Source: Candidatus Polarisedimenticolaceae bacterium
GTDB taxonomy: Bacteria; Pseudomonadota; Gammaproteobacteria; Chromatiales; Chromatiaceae
Reading direction: 5' to 3'
Assembly (NCBI GenBank): GCA_021647945.1
Contig: JAKITT010000029.1
Location: 1 to 32,892, forward strand
Length of the DNA: 32,892 nt
Under the pieces are notes generated by a model. That model made no database searches. It was not told where the DNA came from and saw only the letters and a program-made list of their open reading frames with translations. Below, in pieces: positions 16,575-24,001 of the stretch. The position numbers and the translations under genes are program-made. Each line of letters opens with the position of its first letter. Positions within the stretch are counted from its first letter, which is position 1.

Positions 16575-18477
16575 TTATTGGGCGATGGCGTTAATCTCGG
16601 TCTCTGCGTTATCAAAGCCAAGACGGTAGCCCAATGAGACATGATGATAACGGGCGTTGCTGTAGTCATCATGTACGGCAAAGCCGATGTTATAGATCTG
16701 GTCTTTTGCCAGCGTCAGATCACCTGCTTTAGCAGAGGTGAGCTTGCGCTTTATGACCACTGACCAAGTGCCTGCATCCAATGTGGCGCTGCCCTCAAAA
16801 CCCTCGCCACCCTTCATGACACGGTCGGCGAGGATGTGACCATCTTCCGTCTTACCGCTGCCCGATTCTATCCGTAGCAGATCCATCATGTGATGAGCGT
16901 CCAATTCGGCCTGAATCTCAGCATCATCCTTGCGCTTGTCCCAGCCACCGCGCATCTTGCCACGACGCCCTTTGATCTCGATTTTGGTGCGGCTCTCTTT
17001 AATGTACTTGGTCACCTTCTGACCTTCCGGCTGATGCGGCATGGCGTTCAGATCATGATGGCAGGTGCCCCAGCAACCTGCTTGTGCAGCATACTCCACC
17101 TCATCGGTAGCGAGCATAACGGCCAGCTTGACGGGGTTCTCCGGGTCCATTTTGCCGCCATCAGAAAATGGGACGGGGTTGTGTTCACCCTCGGGCCACT
17201 GAAAACGTAGGAAGAGATTGTCACCATCGTGCGTGGCTTGTACCTGAACAGGAATAGAGCCTCGTTTGCCGGGAATCACAGTGGGTTCTGCGACATTTTC
17301 ATGTTCACCCCCGACGATACGTGGCCCCATATCCATGGTTTCATTGTCATGACAGTCAAAGCAGCGATCACCCCCTTTGGTGAAGGCACGTGCGCCGCCA
17401 TGATCTCGACCACTCAGCATCCACTCCATGGAGGCCTGACCCGGGTAAAAGATGTTGATCTCACGGTTAGAGGCTTTACTCCAGTCGATATTCGCATCCA
17501 CTGTGCCTCCGGCCGCTTTAGGTGCAGCCGCAGATGTTGGTGCGGCTGAAACAGCCTGTGCTTCACGTTTGACTGCATTGATCTCCGCCTCTTCGTTATT
17601 GAAACCAAGGCGGTAGCCCAATGAGACATGGTGATAACGGGCGCTGCTGTAGTCATCGTGGATCGCAAAGCCAAGGTTGTAGATCTGGTCTTTGGCTAAG
17701 TTCAGATCACCCGCTTTGTTGGAGGTGAGCTTACGCTTCATCTCTACCGTCCAAACACCCGCTTCAAGGGTTGCGAAAGCAGTCAGCCCTTGGCCACCCT
17801 CCATCACCCGGTCAGCAAGAATGTAACCATCTTCTGTCTCACCGCTGCCCGATTTAATACGCAGCAGATCCATCATATGACTAGCGTCTAACTCGGCCTG
17901 AATCTCAGCATCATCCTTACGTTTGTCCCAGCCACCGCGCATCTTGCCTCGACGCCCTTTGATCTCGATTTTGGTGCGGCTCTCTTTAATGTACTTGGTC
18001 ACCTTCTGACCTTCCGGCTGATGCGGCATGGCGTTCAGATCATGATGGCAGGTGCCCCAGCAACCCGCTTGAGCGGCATACTCCACCTCATCGGTAGCGA
18101 GCATGACGGCCAGCTTGATGGGGTTCTCAGGATCCATCTTGCCGCCATCAACAAAGGGGGCTGGGTGGTGTTCACCCTCAGACCACTGAAAACGCAGGAA
18201 GAGATTTTCATCATCAAAGGCAGCCTGTACCTGAACGGGGAAAGCGCCGCGTTTACCAGGAATTACAGTGGGTTCTGCGACATTTTCATGTTCACCACCG
18301 ACGATACGTGCCCCCATATCCATGGTCTCATTATCATGACAGTCAAAGCAGCGATCACCGCCCTTGGTGAAGGCGCGTGCACCGCCATGATCTCTACCGC
18401 TCAGCACCCACTCCATTGAGGCCTGACCTGGGTAGAAGATGTTGATCTCACGTGCAGGTACATCACTCCAATCGATA
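16575..18477 (-). repeat. 987-bp in-frame tandem duplication within the NirT-like fusion gene
   Basis: Sequence from about 16575-17490 recurs at about 17562-18477 with a constant offset of 987 bases (329 codons) and no indels seen at the points checked. The longest block I traced, 16963-17078 against 17950-18065, is identical over 116 bases including third codon positions. A short Ala/Pro-rich linker separates the copies. Confidence 0.93.
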
Positions 18478-19319
18478 CCTACGCCTGTTGCTCCGGTCGC
18501 TTGCACGGCCTGACCATCACCTTGGTTCTTGAAGGCGGCCAATGCATCAGCGACGGCCTGTTTTATACGGGCATTTTCAGCCTCTTTCGCGGCCACCTTG
18601 GCAGCACGCTCACGCTCTTTGGTGGCCTGCTTCTCCGCCTTCTCTTTGGTTTCTATCTCTTCAGCCTCTCTTAGGCCAGCAAGATACATCTCTGGCACTT
18701 CACGTATAAAGGCAGGGTTGGGGGCTTCGAGGGCTTCAAGCTCCTCATCATCTAGCTGATCACGCACATGTTTGTGTGCGATACCTTTGTGACAGTCGAT
18801 ACAGGTCTGTCCTGTCTTGAAGGCATTTAGATGCTGTTTACGCGCCCGAGGTTTCTGAAATTTCGGGTTCATGTTGTTGAAGTGGTGGCAGTTGCGGCAC
18901 TCACGAGAGTCGGTGCTCTTCATGGTGGCCCAAACTCGTTTGGCGAGCTGTAGACGCTTGCCATCAAACTTCTCTGGTGTGTCGACAGTGCCCAATATTT
19001 TATGGAACACCTCACCGCTGGCCTGAACCTTGCGGATCATCTTGTGGATCCAGGGGTCGGGTACATGGCAGTCAGAACAAGTGGCTTGAACGCCCGTTCG
19101 ATTAGAAAAATGAATGGTTGGCTTGTACTCCTGGTAGACATTCTCCTCCATCTCGTGGCAGCCGATACAAAATTCTAGGGTGTTAGTCGCCTCCATAGTG
19201 GCGTTAAAACTGCCCCAAAATAGAACGCCTACCATGAAGAAAATAATGGCACTGCCAACGGTTCCACCCAGAATGACTCTGCGTGAAAAGAAGTCTGGTT
19301 TTCGTCTAATAACTGTCAT
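16575..19319 (-). CDS. NapC/NirT tetraheme quinol dehydrogenase fused to two ethylbenzene-dehydrogenase-type heme domains
   Basis: A 914-residue membrane-anchored multiheme protein. Residues 1-13 are cytoplasmic (RRK, SRR) and 14-38 form one transmembrane helix. Residues 45-190 form a NapC/NirT domain with c-heme motifs CIGCH (51-55), CSDCH (81-85), CRNCH (141-145) and CIDCH (173-177). A charged Glu/Lys/Ala-rich helix, probably coiled coil, spans about 215-265. Two copies of an EB_dh-type heme domain follow, each with CFDCH (324-328, 653-657) and a CX3CH motif CWGTCH (420-425, 749-754); the copies are 329 residues apart and nearly identical. In Pseudomonas stutzeri, nirT follows nirS and feeds it electrons from quinol; the same role is inferred here. 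The start is the ATG at 19319 (GGGAG seven bases upstream), not the TTG at 19355. A terminator separates it from nirS. Confidence 0.88.
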   Translation of the reverse strand: MTVIRRKPDFFSRRVILGGTVGSAIIFFMVGVLFWGSFNATMEATNTLEFCIGCHEMEENVYQEYKPTIHFSNRTGVQATCSDCHVPDPWIHKMIRKVQASGEVFHKILGTVDTPEKFDGKRLQLAKRVWATMKSTDSRECRNCHHFNNMNPKFQKPRARKQHLNAFKTGQTCIDCHKGIAHKHVRDQLDDEELEALEAPNPAFIREVPEMYLAGLREAEEIETKEKAEKQATKERERAAKVAAKEAENARIKQAVADALAAFKNQGDGQAVQATGATGVGIDWSDVPAREINIFYPGQASMEWVLSGRDHGGARAFTKGGDRCFDCHDNETMDMGARIVGGEHENVAEPTVIPGKRGAFPVQVQAAFDDENLFLRFQWSEGEHHPAPFVDGGKMDPENPIKLAVMLATDEVEYAAQAGCWGTCHHDLNAMPHQPEGQKVTKYIKESRTKIEIKGRRGKMRGGWDKRKDDAEIQAELDASHMMDLLRIKSGSGETEDGYILADRVMEGGQGLTAFATLEAGVWTVEMKRKLTSNKAGDLNLAKDQIYNLGFAIHDDYSSARYHHVSLGYRLGFNNEEAEINAVKREAQAVSAAPTSAAAPKAAGGTVDANIDWSKASNREINIFYPGQASMEWMLSGRDHGGARAFTKGGDRCFDCHDNETMDMGPRIVGGEHENVAEPTVIPGKRGSIPVQVQATHDGDNLFLRFQWPEGEHNPVPFSDGGKMDPENPVKLAVMLATDEVEYAAQAGCWGTCHHDLNAMPHQPEGQKVTKYIKESRTKIEIKGRRGKMRGGWDKRKDDAEIQAELDAHHMMDLLRIESGSGKTEDGHILADRVMKGGEGFEGSATLDAGTWSVVIKRKLTSAKAGDLTLAKDQIYNIGFAVHDDYSNARYHHVSLGYRLGFDNAETEINAIAQ

Positions 19320-19451
19320 TTGACTGCTCCCACCTAACCCTGATGTTTTATGCAAAATAAAGCGTCACTACATTATTTTAATTAGTAACTATCTATCTGT
19401 GAACTTCTCAAATTGTCCCTGAAACCGGTCACTACAGGCGAAAAACAGGCG

Positions 19452-19469
19452 TTTACAATAGTGTGTAAA
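19452..19469. promoter_or_regulatory. Palindromic operator candidate upstream of the NirT-like fusion
   Basis: TTTACA (19452-19457) and TGTAAA (19464-19469) are perfect inverted copies around six bases, between the nirS terminator and the fusion gene. Because nirS ends in a terminator, this 200-base stretch should hold the fusion gene's own promoter. I cannot identify the -35/-10 or the regulator. Confidence 0.3.
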
Positions 19470-19523
19470 TGACTTTAATTGATGCTGGAATAGCGGTTTT
19501 CAGGGGTAATCTGCGGACGTTAT

Positions 19524-19560
19524 AAAAAAGGCGGGCATGAACTGAGTCATGCCCGCCTTT
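19524..19560 (-). terminator. Terminator of nirS
   Basis: AAAGGCGGGCATGA (19527-19540) pairs perfectly with TCATGCCCGCCTTT (19547-19560). On the minus strand a run of six T (19524-19529) follows. It lies 27 bases after the nirS stop. Confidence 0.93.
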
Positions 19561-19587
19561 ATCATAGAACAACGTCTATACGGACAA

Positions 19588-21240
19588 TCAGGTTACGTGA
19601 TTGACGCGATTGTGAACGTTGAACTTGCCGGTAGGTGCATAGAGACCTTTAACGCGTGCTTTCTCTTTAAGAGTTTTTGCGTCGAAGATGATGATCTCAC
19701 CATTAGGCTCCAGGCTATCCTTACGATTCCAAACAGAGGTCCAAACTTCGGTACCATCGGCGTTGAACTCCATATGGACGGCAGCGTAACCCTCTTTCTC
19801 GGTCAGACGAATAGTCTTGACGATTTTGCGGGTCTTCTTGCTGATGACCTGAATAGACTGTTGAACCTCTGGCTCTGGAGTCTTGGTCTGGTCAACCCAG
19901 TAGTAGTCGCTCTTTGGATGGGTCCGGATGAATACACCTGGGCCATCGGTTTCGACTTCGTAGCAGATCTTCCAAGCTTGATCGGCGTGACCTTTTGGAT
20001 CATTACCCCAAACGGTGACTTTGCCGACACCCAGATGAGTCGTGCCACTGACTGGACCACACTTAGGGTCGATCCAGTTAGCACCAGGACCTGGATGCGG
20101 AAGCTTATCAACATCGATCATCGCTTCAAGCTTACGAGTCTCGGAATCGACAACAACCATTTTGTTGGATGCGTTAGCAGCGATCTGGAAGTAACGGCCT
20201 GTTGGATCAAAGAAACCATCATGCAGGAACTTGGCTGAATCGATTTTGTCGATACGCAGATTGTCGAGGTCAGAGTAATCAACCTGCCACATCTGACCTA
20301 GCTCTTTCATCGCTACCAGCCAGCTTGTTGCATTAGGTGTATCGTAAATAGCCGCTACACGAGACTCGTTTACATACTCACCGTCAACATTAACGCCGCG
20401 TGAAGAGACCACTTTAATTGGATTCATTGTGGCAGCATCAACAATTACAAAGTGTGGAGGCCAGTAACCGCCACCAATGATGTATTTGCCATCGCCAGAG
20501 ACCGCGACATCGCGGGCATCATAAGCGACCTGAACTTCAGCAATGCGCATCTTATCAGGTGTCTGCCAGAGATCGATTTTGGTCAGTTTGCCATCACGAC
20601 CCATGGTGAACCAGAAGCGGCCAGGATCTTTCGATTGTAGTACATTGGAGTGCTCGGTTGTCTTAAGTACGTGTACCGCATAACCGGTTTCGATATGAGC
20701 AACAATCTCTTTAGTATCACCATCAATCACAGCCACTTTACCGGCATCACGCTCGATAACTAGGAAGAAGTTTTCCCAGTTACGGTTGTGCAGTGGTTTG
20801 GTAGGATAATCTTTAGGCTGAACATAAACGACATGACGCTCTTTCATCAGCTCCAGTGACATCTCAGGTGGAACCGGTGGCTCCATCTGAATGTATGTAG
20901 ACAAAAGACTGATCTCTTCTTTGGTGAAGATATCGTCAAAGTTATTCATACCACCTTCTGTTCCATAGGTGATAATCTTCTCAAGACGTTTTTGACCTAA
21001 CTTGATCGTGCCTTTAGACTTCTTCTTTGCATTAGGCTTTGGCTCCAGGTTTTTACCCGTTGCACCTTTACGCAATACGCCATGACAACCTGCGCAACGT
21101 TGGAAGTAGAGAGAGTTCGCTCTTTCAAAATCTGCATCTGAAAGTGTTGGCCCTGCGGCCGCAACACTCATCGATACACTGCTAAGAGCTATGCCTACAG
21201 CTAAGCCCAGTGTTGTTAAACTAAAACTAATTTTTTTCAT
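19588..21240 (-). CDS. nirS: Cytochrome cd1 nitrite reductase (NO-forming)
   Basis: Periplasmic enzyme reducing nitrite to nitric oxide; the c heme takes electrons and the d1 heme holds nitrite. The 550-residue protein has a signal peptide (cleavage near SVAAAG), a cytochrome c domain with CAGCH (49-53), and the d1 propeller with proximal d1 ligand His190 (GYAVH), FLHDG (His340, one of the two classical catalytic histidines) and the C-terminal YAPTGKFNVHNRV. The first catalytic histidine, found as ASH followed by xxPEFIVNVK in Pseudomonas and Paracoccus, is absent: residues 298-311 read IYDTPNATSWLVAM. This places it in a divergent NirS group. It is first in the nir region, divergent from a hemerythrin gene with two FNR/DNR boxes between, and is closed by its own terminator. 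Confidence 0.95.
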   Translation of the reverse strand: MKKISFSLTTLGLAVGIALSSVSMSVAAAGPTLSDADFERANSLYFQRCAGCHGVLRKGATGKNLEPKPNAKKKSKGTIKLGQKRLEKIITYGTEGGMNNFDDIFTKEEISLLSTYIQMEPPVPPEMSLELMKERHVVYVQPKDYPTKPLHNRNWENFFLVIERDAGKVAVIDGDTKEIVAHIETGYAVHVLKTTEHSNVLQSKDPGRFWFTMGRDGKLTKIDLWQTPDKMRIAEVQVAYDARDVAVSGDGKYIIGGGYWPPHFVIVDAATMNPIKVVSSRGVNVDGEYVNESRVAAIYDTPNATSWLVAMKELGQMWQVDYSDLDNLRIDKIDSAKFLHDGFFDPTGRYFQIAANASNKMVVVDSETRKLEAMIDVDKLPHPGPGANWIDPKCGPVSGTTHLGVGKVTVWGNDPKGHADQAWKICYEVETDGPGVFIRTHPKSDYYWVDQTKTPEPEVQQSIQVISKKTRKIVKTIRLTEKEGYAAVHMEFNADGTEVWTSVWNRKDSLEPNGEIIIFDAKTLKEKARVKGLYAPTGKFNVHNRVNHVT

Positions 21241-21353
21241 CTACCCAGTCCCCATTGATTTAATTCTAAGCAGAAAACAGATAATTACGATGCCCGTATG
21301 AGTCATCGTAACCATTCGCAGCTAACATTGCCTTGCTTCGGTAACTTGGGTCA

Positions 21354-21367
21354 TTGATCTACGTCAA
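21354..21367. promoter_or_regulatory. FNR/DNR box, nirS-proximal
   Basis: TTGATCTACGTCAA fits the TTGAT-N4-ATCAA consensus with one mismatch. It lies 114 bases upstream of nirS. The -10 expected 22 bases further on the minus strand is weak. Confidence 0.72.
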
Positions 21368-21405
21368 GTAGGTGTTTTGCTCTTGCATATTAGGGTTTCC
21401 CCATA

Positions 21406-21419
21406 TTGACCTACGTCAA
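21406..21419. promoter_or_regulatory. FNR/DNR box, hemerythrin-proximal
   Basis: TTGACCTACGTCAA is symmetric. On the plus strand CAAGAT (21442-21447) sits exactly 22 bases after it, the class II spacing, pointing to control of the hemerythrin gene. It may also act on nirS, being 52 bases from the other box. Confidence 0.7.
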
Positions 21420-21558
21420 ATCCATTGGATAAGTAATGGTTCAAGATGCCACTAACGTTAATTACATTCCCACATCCAAGCACTCTTTCGCCTTATAATC
21501 AGAATCATTGGTGCTAGTCGAGAGATGCTCTGGAACTAGCGATAGGTTAATTTGTGTG

Positions 21559-22155
21559 ATGAGAACTATGAAGCTGCTTCTACAGGCCATGGCATTCGGT
21601 ATTTTATTGATTGCTGTCATCCTTACATTTGGTTCATTTGGGGTTTTTCACCCCGTTCCTTGGTTTCTGTTTGCTGCATTGATAGGCATTCCTGTCATCA
21701 ATAATAAGATGGAAGAGCGCCGTTATATCACCTGGAAGGCAAAATATAATACCGGCATCAAAGATGTTGATACTGAACATATGGCGCTGATAAATCTGAT
21801 CAACAGACTTCAGTTAGCTGTTCGTTACCATCAGGGTGAGTGTTTTGAGCAGGAGGCTCTGGAAGAGCTGGTTGAATACACGGCTACACACTTCAGGCGA
21901 GAAGAGAAGCTGATGTTGGCGCACGACTATCCCGCGTATAAATATCACAAAGAGCTGCATGATGAGATGACCCGCGATGTGATGACGCATGTTGCACGAT
22001 TTAAGGATGAGGGGCATACCGCGCTTGTGGATCTTGCCCCTATTATTGCCAAGTGGTTGACCAACCATATTTGCGTAGAAGACCAGGCCTTTGCAGAATA
22101 CTATCTTGAAAAAGAGCAGAATAAAGAGACCGAACAGCAAAAAGTGACCGCTTAA
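21559..22155 (+). CDS. Membrane-anchored bacteriohemerythrin
   Basis: A 198-residue protein with two N-terminal hydrophobic segments (about 5-28 and 32-47) and a C-terminal hemerythrin domain facing the cytoplasm or, less likely, the periplasm. Di-iron ligands are visible in canonical order: His74 (DTEH), His111 and Glu115 (HFRREE), His130 and His134 (HKELH), and His160 and Asp165 (HICVED). Hemerythrins bind O2 and some bind NO. The divergent position from nirS with shared FNR/DNR boxes suggests a role in protecting or sensing during denitrification; this is inference. I take the ATG at 21559 as start; a second ATG at 21568 is possible, and a TTG at 21508 lacks support. No certain terminator, but ACCGAAC near the 3' end can pair with GTTCGGT before a T-run at about 22190. 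Confidence 0.88.
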   Translation: MRTMKLLLQAMAFGILLIAVILTFGSFGVFHPVPWFLFAALIGIPVINNKMEERRYITWKAKYNTGIKDVDTEHMALINLINRLQLAVRYHQGECFEQEALEELVEYTATHFRREEKLMLAHDYPAYKYHKELHDEMTRDVMTHVARFKDEGHTALVDLAPIIAKWLTNHICVEDQAFAEYYLEKEQNKETEQQKVTA

Positions 22156-22390
22156 GCGTTTTCCTGTCGGTTACTTCCCACAGTACCGTTCGGTTTTTTA
22201 TCCTCAATCCTTCTGCCCATCGTGACTGATGGGCAGTTGTCACGCCGTAATCTAGCTCTGTCGCTGTTTAAGTGTTCACTTTGGACGGCAGCGGTGTCCT
22301 ATTATTTTCCCTCCGTTTGACCTTTTGCTTGCTTGGCAGGTTCCTCTATGTTGAAGACCAAATGTAATGTCGACATGCGGGCTGCTGGAG

Positions 22391-22439
22391 TGTCCTGAAA
22401 TAGGTTCTCTTTGTGCCAACTTATTTCAGGGCGGGACAT
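22391..22439. repeat. Inverted repeat in the hemerythrin-tRNA gap
   Basis: CCTGAAATA (22394-22402) and TATTTCAGG (22422-22430) are perfect inverted copies 19 bases apart, and the match extends outward as TGTCC/GGACA with a short insertion on one side. It could be a REP-type element or the worn end of a mobile element. The rest of 22156-22446 shows no gene. Confidence 0.5.
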
Positions 22440-22446
22440 AGAAAAT

Positions 22447-22481
22447 AAAAAAGCCCATAACGCAGAGCGTTATGGGCTTTT
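22447..22481 (-). terminator. Terminator of the tRNA cluster
   Basis: AAAAGCCCATAACGC (22449-22463) pairs with GCGTTATGGGCTTTT (22467-22481) around AGA. On the minus strand TTTTTT (22447-22452) follows, six bases beyond the tRNA-Lys CCA end. Confidence 0.93.
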
Positions 22482-22487
22482 CAGATA

Positions 22488-22563
22488 TGGTGGGCCATGT
22501 AGGATTTGAACCTACGACCAATGGATTAAGAGTCCACTGCTCTACCAGCTGAGCTAATGGCCC
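22488..22563 (-). tRNA. tRNA-Lys (anticodon CTT)
   Basis: A 76-base cloverleaf with encoded CCA. Acceptor 5' GGGCCAT, D-loop region AGCTCAGCTGGTAGAGC, anticodon loop CTCTTAA giving CUU, and T-arm GTAGGTTCAAATCCTAC. Last of four tRNAs in one transcript. Confidence 0.96.
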
Positions 22564-22577
22564 TGCTCGTTTTAAAA

Positions 22578-22654
22578 TGGGGTGGATGATGGGGCTCGAA
22601 CCCACGACCACCGGAATCACAATCCGGGGCTCTACCAACTGAGCTACACCCACC
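22578..22654 (-). tRNA. tRNA-His (anticodon GTG)
   Basis: A 77-base cloverleaf including the extra 5' G (position -1) typical of tRNA-His and an encoded CCA. Anticodon loop TTGTGAT gives GUG; T-arm CGTGGGTTCGAGCCCCA. Confidence 0.96.
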
Positions 22655-22661
22655 ACTAAAG

Positions 22662-22738
22662 TGGCACGCCCGGCAGGATTCGAACCTGCTACCCTCGGCT
22701 TAGAAGGCCGATGCTCTATCCAAATGAGCTACGGGCGC
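22662..22738 (-). tRNA. tRNA-Arg (anticodon TCT)
   Basis: A 77-base cloverleaf with encoded CCA. Acceptor 5' GCGCCCG, anticodon loop CTTCTAA giving UCU, T-arm GCAGGTTCGAATCCTGC. Confidence 0.96.
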
Positions 22739-22767
22739 ATTATTCGATCTATCTACCGTGCGGAAAA

Positions 22768-22844
22768 TGGTCGGGGTGGAGAGATTCGAACTCCCGACCC
22801 ACTGCTCCCAAAGCAGTTGCGCTACCAGGCTGCGCTACACCCCG
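22768..22844 (-). tRNA. tRNA-Pro (anticodon TGG)
   Basis: A 77-base cloverleaf with encoded CCA. Acceptor 5' CGGGGTG, anticodon loop TTTGGGA giving UGG, T-arm CGGGAGTTCGAATCTCTCC. First of the four tRNAs. The Pro-Arg-His grouping resembles the argX-hisR-leuT-proM type of cluster in gammaproteobacteria, with Lys in place of Leu. Confidence 0.96.
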
Positions 22845-22896
22845 TTATTTGCTCTACACGTCTTCGATTAACTGATATGTTTTGCGAAGAGGCCGA

Positions 22897-22925
22897 ATAA
22901 TACTGACCTTGATAGCTAAGGTCAA
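22897..22925 (-). promoter_or_regulatory. Sigma-70 promoter of the tRNA cluster
   Basis: On the minus strand TTGACC (22920-22925), 17 bases, then TATTAT (22897-22902), followed by a GC-rich discriminator (TCGGCC) as expected of a stringently controlled stable-RNA promoter. A perfect palindrome TGACCTT-N7-AAGGTCA (22904-22924) covers the -35 and spacer. Confidence 0.85.
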
Positions 22926-23011
22926 TCGTTTAGTGTCTCTAATTTCGTTACAAAGCGCTTCATTCGCGATATCATTCGCGACCTTCAAAAACTCTCTGTG
23001 GAAACAACGGC

Positions 23012-23875
23012 ATGACTGCAAACATTCTTGATGGCAAAGCGATAGCGGCTGAACTTCGGCAAACGATTAAAGTAAAGGTGGCTGAGCGTGTCGCTTCTGG
23101 TGAGCGTGCCCCTGGCTTGGCTGTGGTGTTGGTAGGCCAAGACCCCGCATCTGAGGTCTATGTGCGTAACAAGCGCCGCTCATGTGAGGAGGTGGGTTTT
23201 TACTCTGAGTCACATGATCTCTCTGCTGATGCCAGCCAAGAGAGTCTGCTGGCTCTGATTGATACGCTGAATGCAAAGGATGAGATTGATGGCATTCTGG
23301 TACAGCTACCACTGCCAGACCATATCGATGAAGAGGCGGTGATTGAGCGTATTTTGCCGACTAAAGATGTTGATGGTTTTCACCCTTACAATGTGGGTCG
23401 CCTGACCTTGAAGATGCCTATTCTGCGTCCGTGTACACCTAAGGGTGTGATGACCATGCTAAAGAAGACCGGCCAGAAACTGGAGGGAATGGATGCGGTG
23501 ATCATTGGCCAGTCTAATATTGTAGGGCGCCCGATGGCGATGGAGTTGCTGGCTGAGCGCTGCACTATCACCATTTGCCACAGCCGCACTAAAGACCTGG
23601 AGCAGAAAGTTCGTAATGCCGATGTGGTGGTGGCTGCGGTGGGGCGTGCCAACTTTGTGCCGGGTGAGTGGATTAAAAAGGGTGCAATTGTGATCGATGT
23701 CGGAATTAACCGCCTTGATACCGGTAAACTGGCAGGTGATGTGGACTTTGAGGGTTGTAAAGAAAATGCCAGCTGGATTACACCTGTGCCGGGTGGCGTT
23801 GGGCCGATGACTATCGCTACACTGCTTGAGAATACGCTGCAGGCGGCTGAGTTGCATAGTGAGGTTGCGGAGTAG
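23012..23875 (+). CDS. folD: Bifunctional methylenetetrahydrofolate dehydrogenase / methenyltetrahydrofolate cyclohydrolase
   Basis: Cytoplasmic one-carbon enzyme interconverting 5,10-methylene-, 5,10-methenyl- and 10-formyl-tetrahydrofolate with NADP. The 287 residues are the normal length. Visible: [13 protein letters not shown] with the catalytic Lys, [34 protein letters not shown], the NADP-binding [15 protein letters not shown] with CHSRT, and the C-terminal [18 protein letters not shown]. The ribosome site before the ATG is weak. It stands alone, divergent from the tRNA cluster and convergent with sat. The nearly direct repeat CATTCGCGA at 22961-22969 and 22973-22981 lies just upstream. 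Confidence 0.97.
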   Translation: MTANILDGKAIAAELRQTIKVKVAERVASGERAPGLAVVLVGQDPASEVYVRNKRRSCEEVGFYSESHDLSADASQESLLALIDTLNAKDEIDGILVQLPLPDHIDEEAVIERILPTKDVDGFHPYNVGRLTLKMPILRPCTPKGVMTMLKKTGQKLEGMDAVIIGQSNIVGRPMAMELLAERCTITICHSRTKDLEQKVRNADVVVAAVGRANFVPGEWIKKGAIVIDVGINRLDTGKLAGDVDFEGCKENASWITPVPGGVGPMTIATLLENTLQAAELHSEVAE

Positions 23876-23957
23876 AGTTTCTGATCTATTGTCTATTTAT
23901 AAGATGCACTTGAAAGTGCACCTACAGGCTGGGTAGATCTGGCGAAGTAATAAGCGC

Positions 23958-24000
23958 AAAATAAAGGGTCGTATCTGCAAAGATACGACCCTTTATTTTT
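23958..24000. terminator. Bidirectional terminator between folD and sat
   Basis: A perfect 19-bp stem (23958-23976 with 23981-23999; inner part GGGTCGTATCT) with a GCAA loop and T-rich ends on both strands. Confidence 0.93.
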
Positions 24001-24001
24001 A

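Noticed and set aside
19320-19355. An upstream TTG at 19355 as the start of the NirT-like fusion
   Set aside because: It has no ribosome site, and the ATG at 19319 has GGGAG at good spacing and gives a normal NapC/NirT N-terminus.
19549-20238. A 229-codon plus-strand frame opposite the 3' half of nirS
   Set aside because: It lies entirely antisense to a well-supported gene, begins inside the nirS terminator and encodes no known domain.
22961-22981. The repeated CATTCGCGA before folD as a regulatory iteron
   Set aside because: Only two copies 12 bases apart, no further units and no matching site elsewhere in the window; likely chance or a minor duplication.
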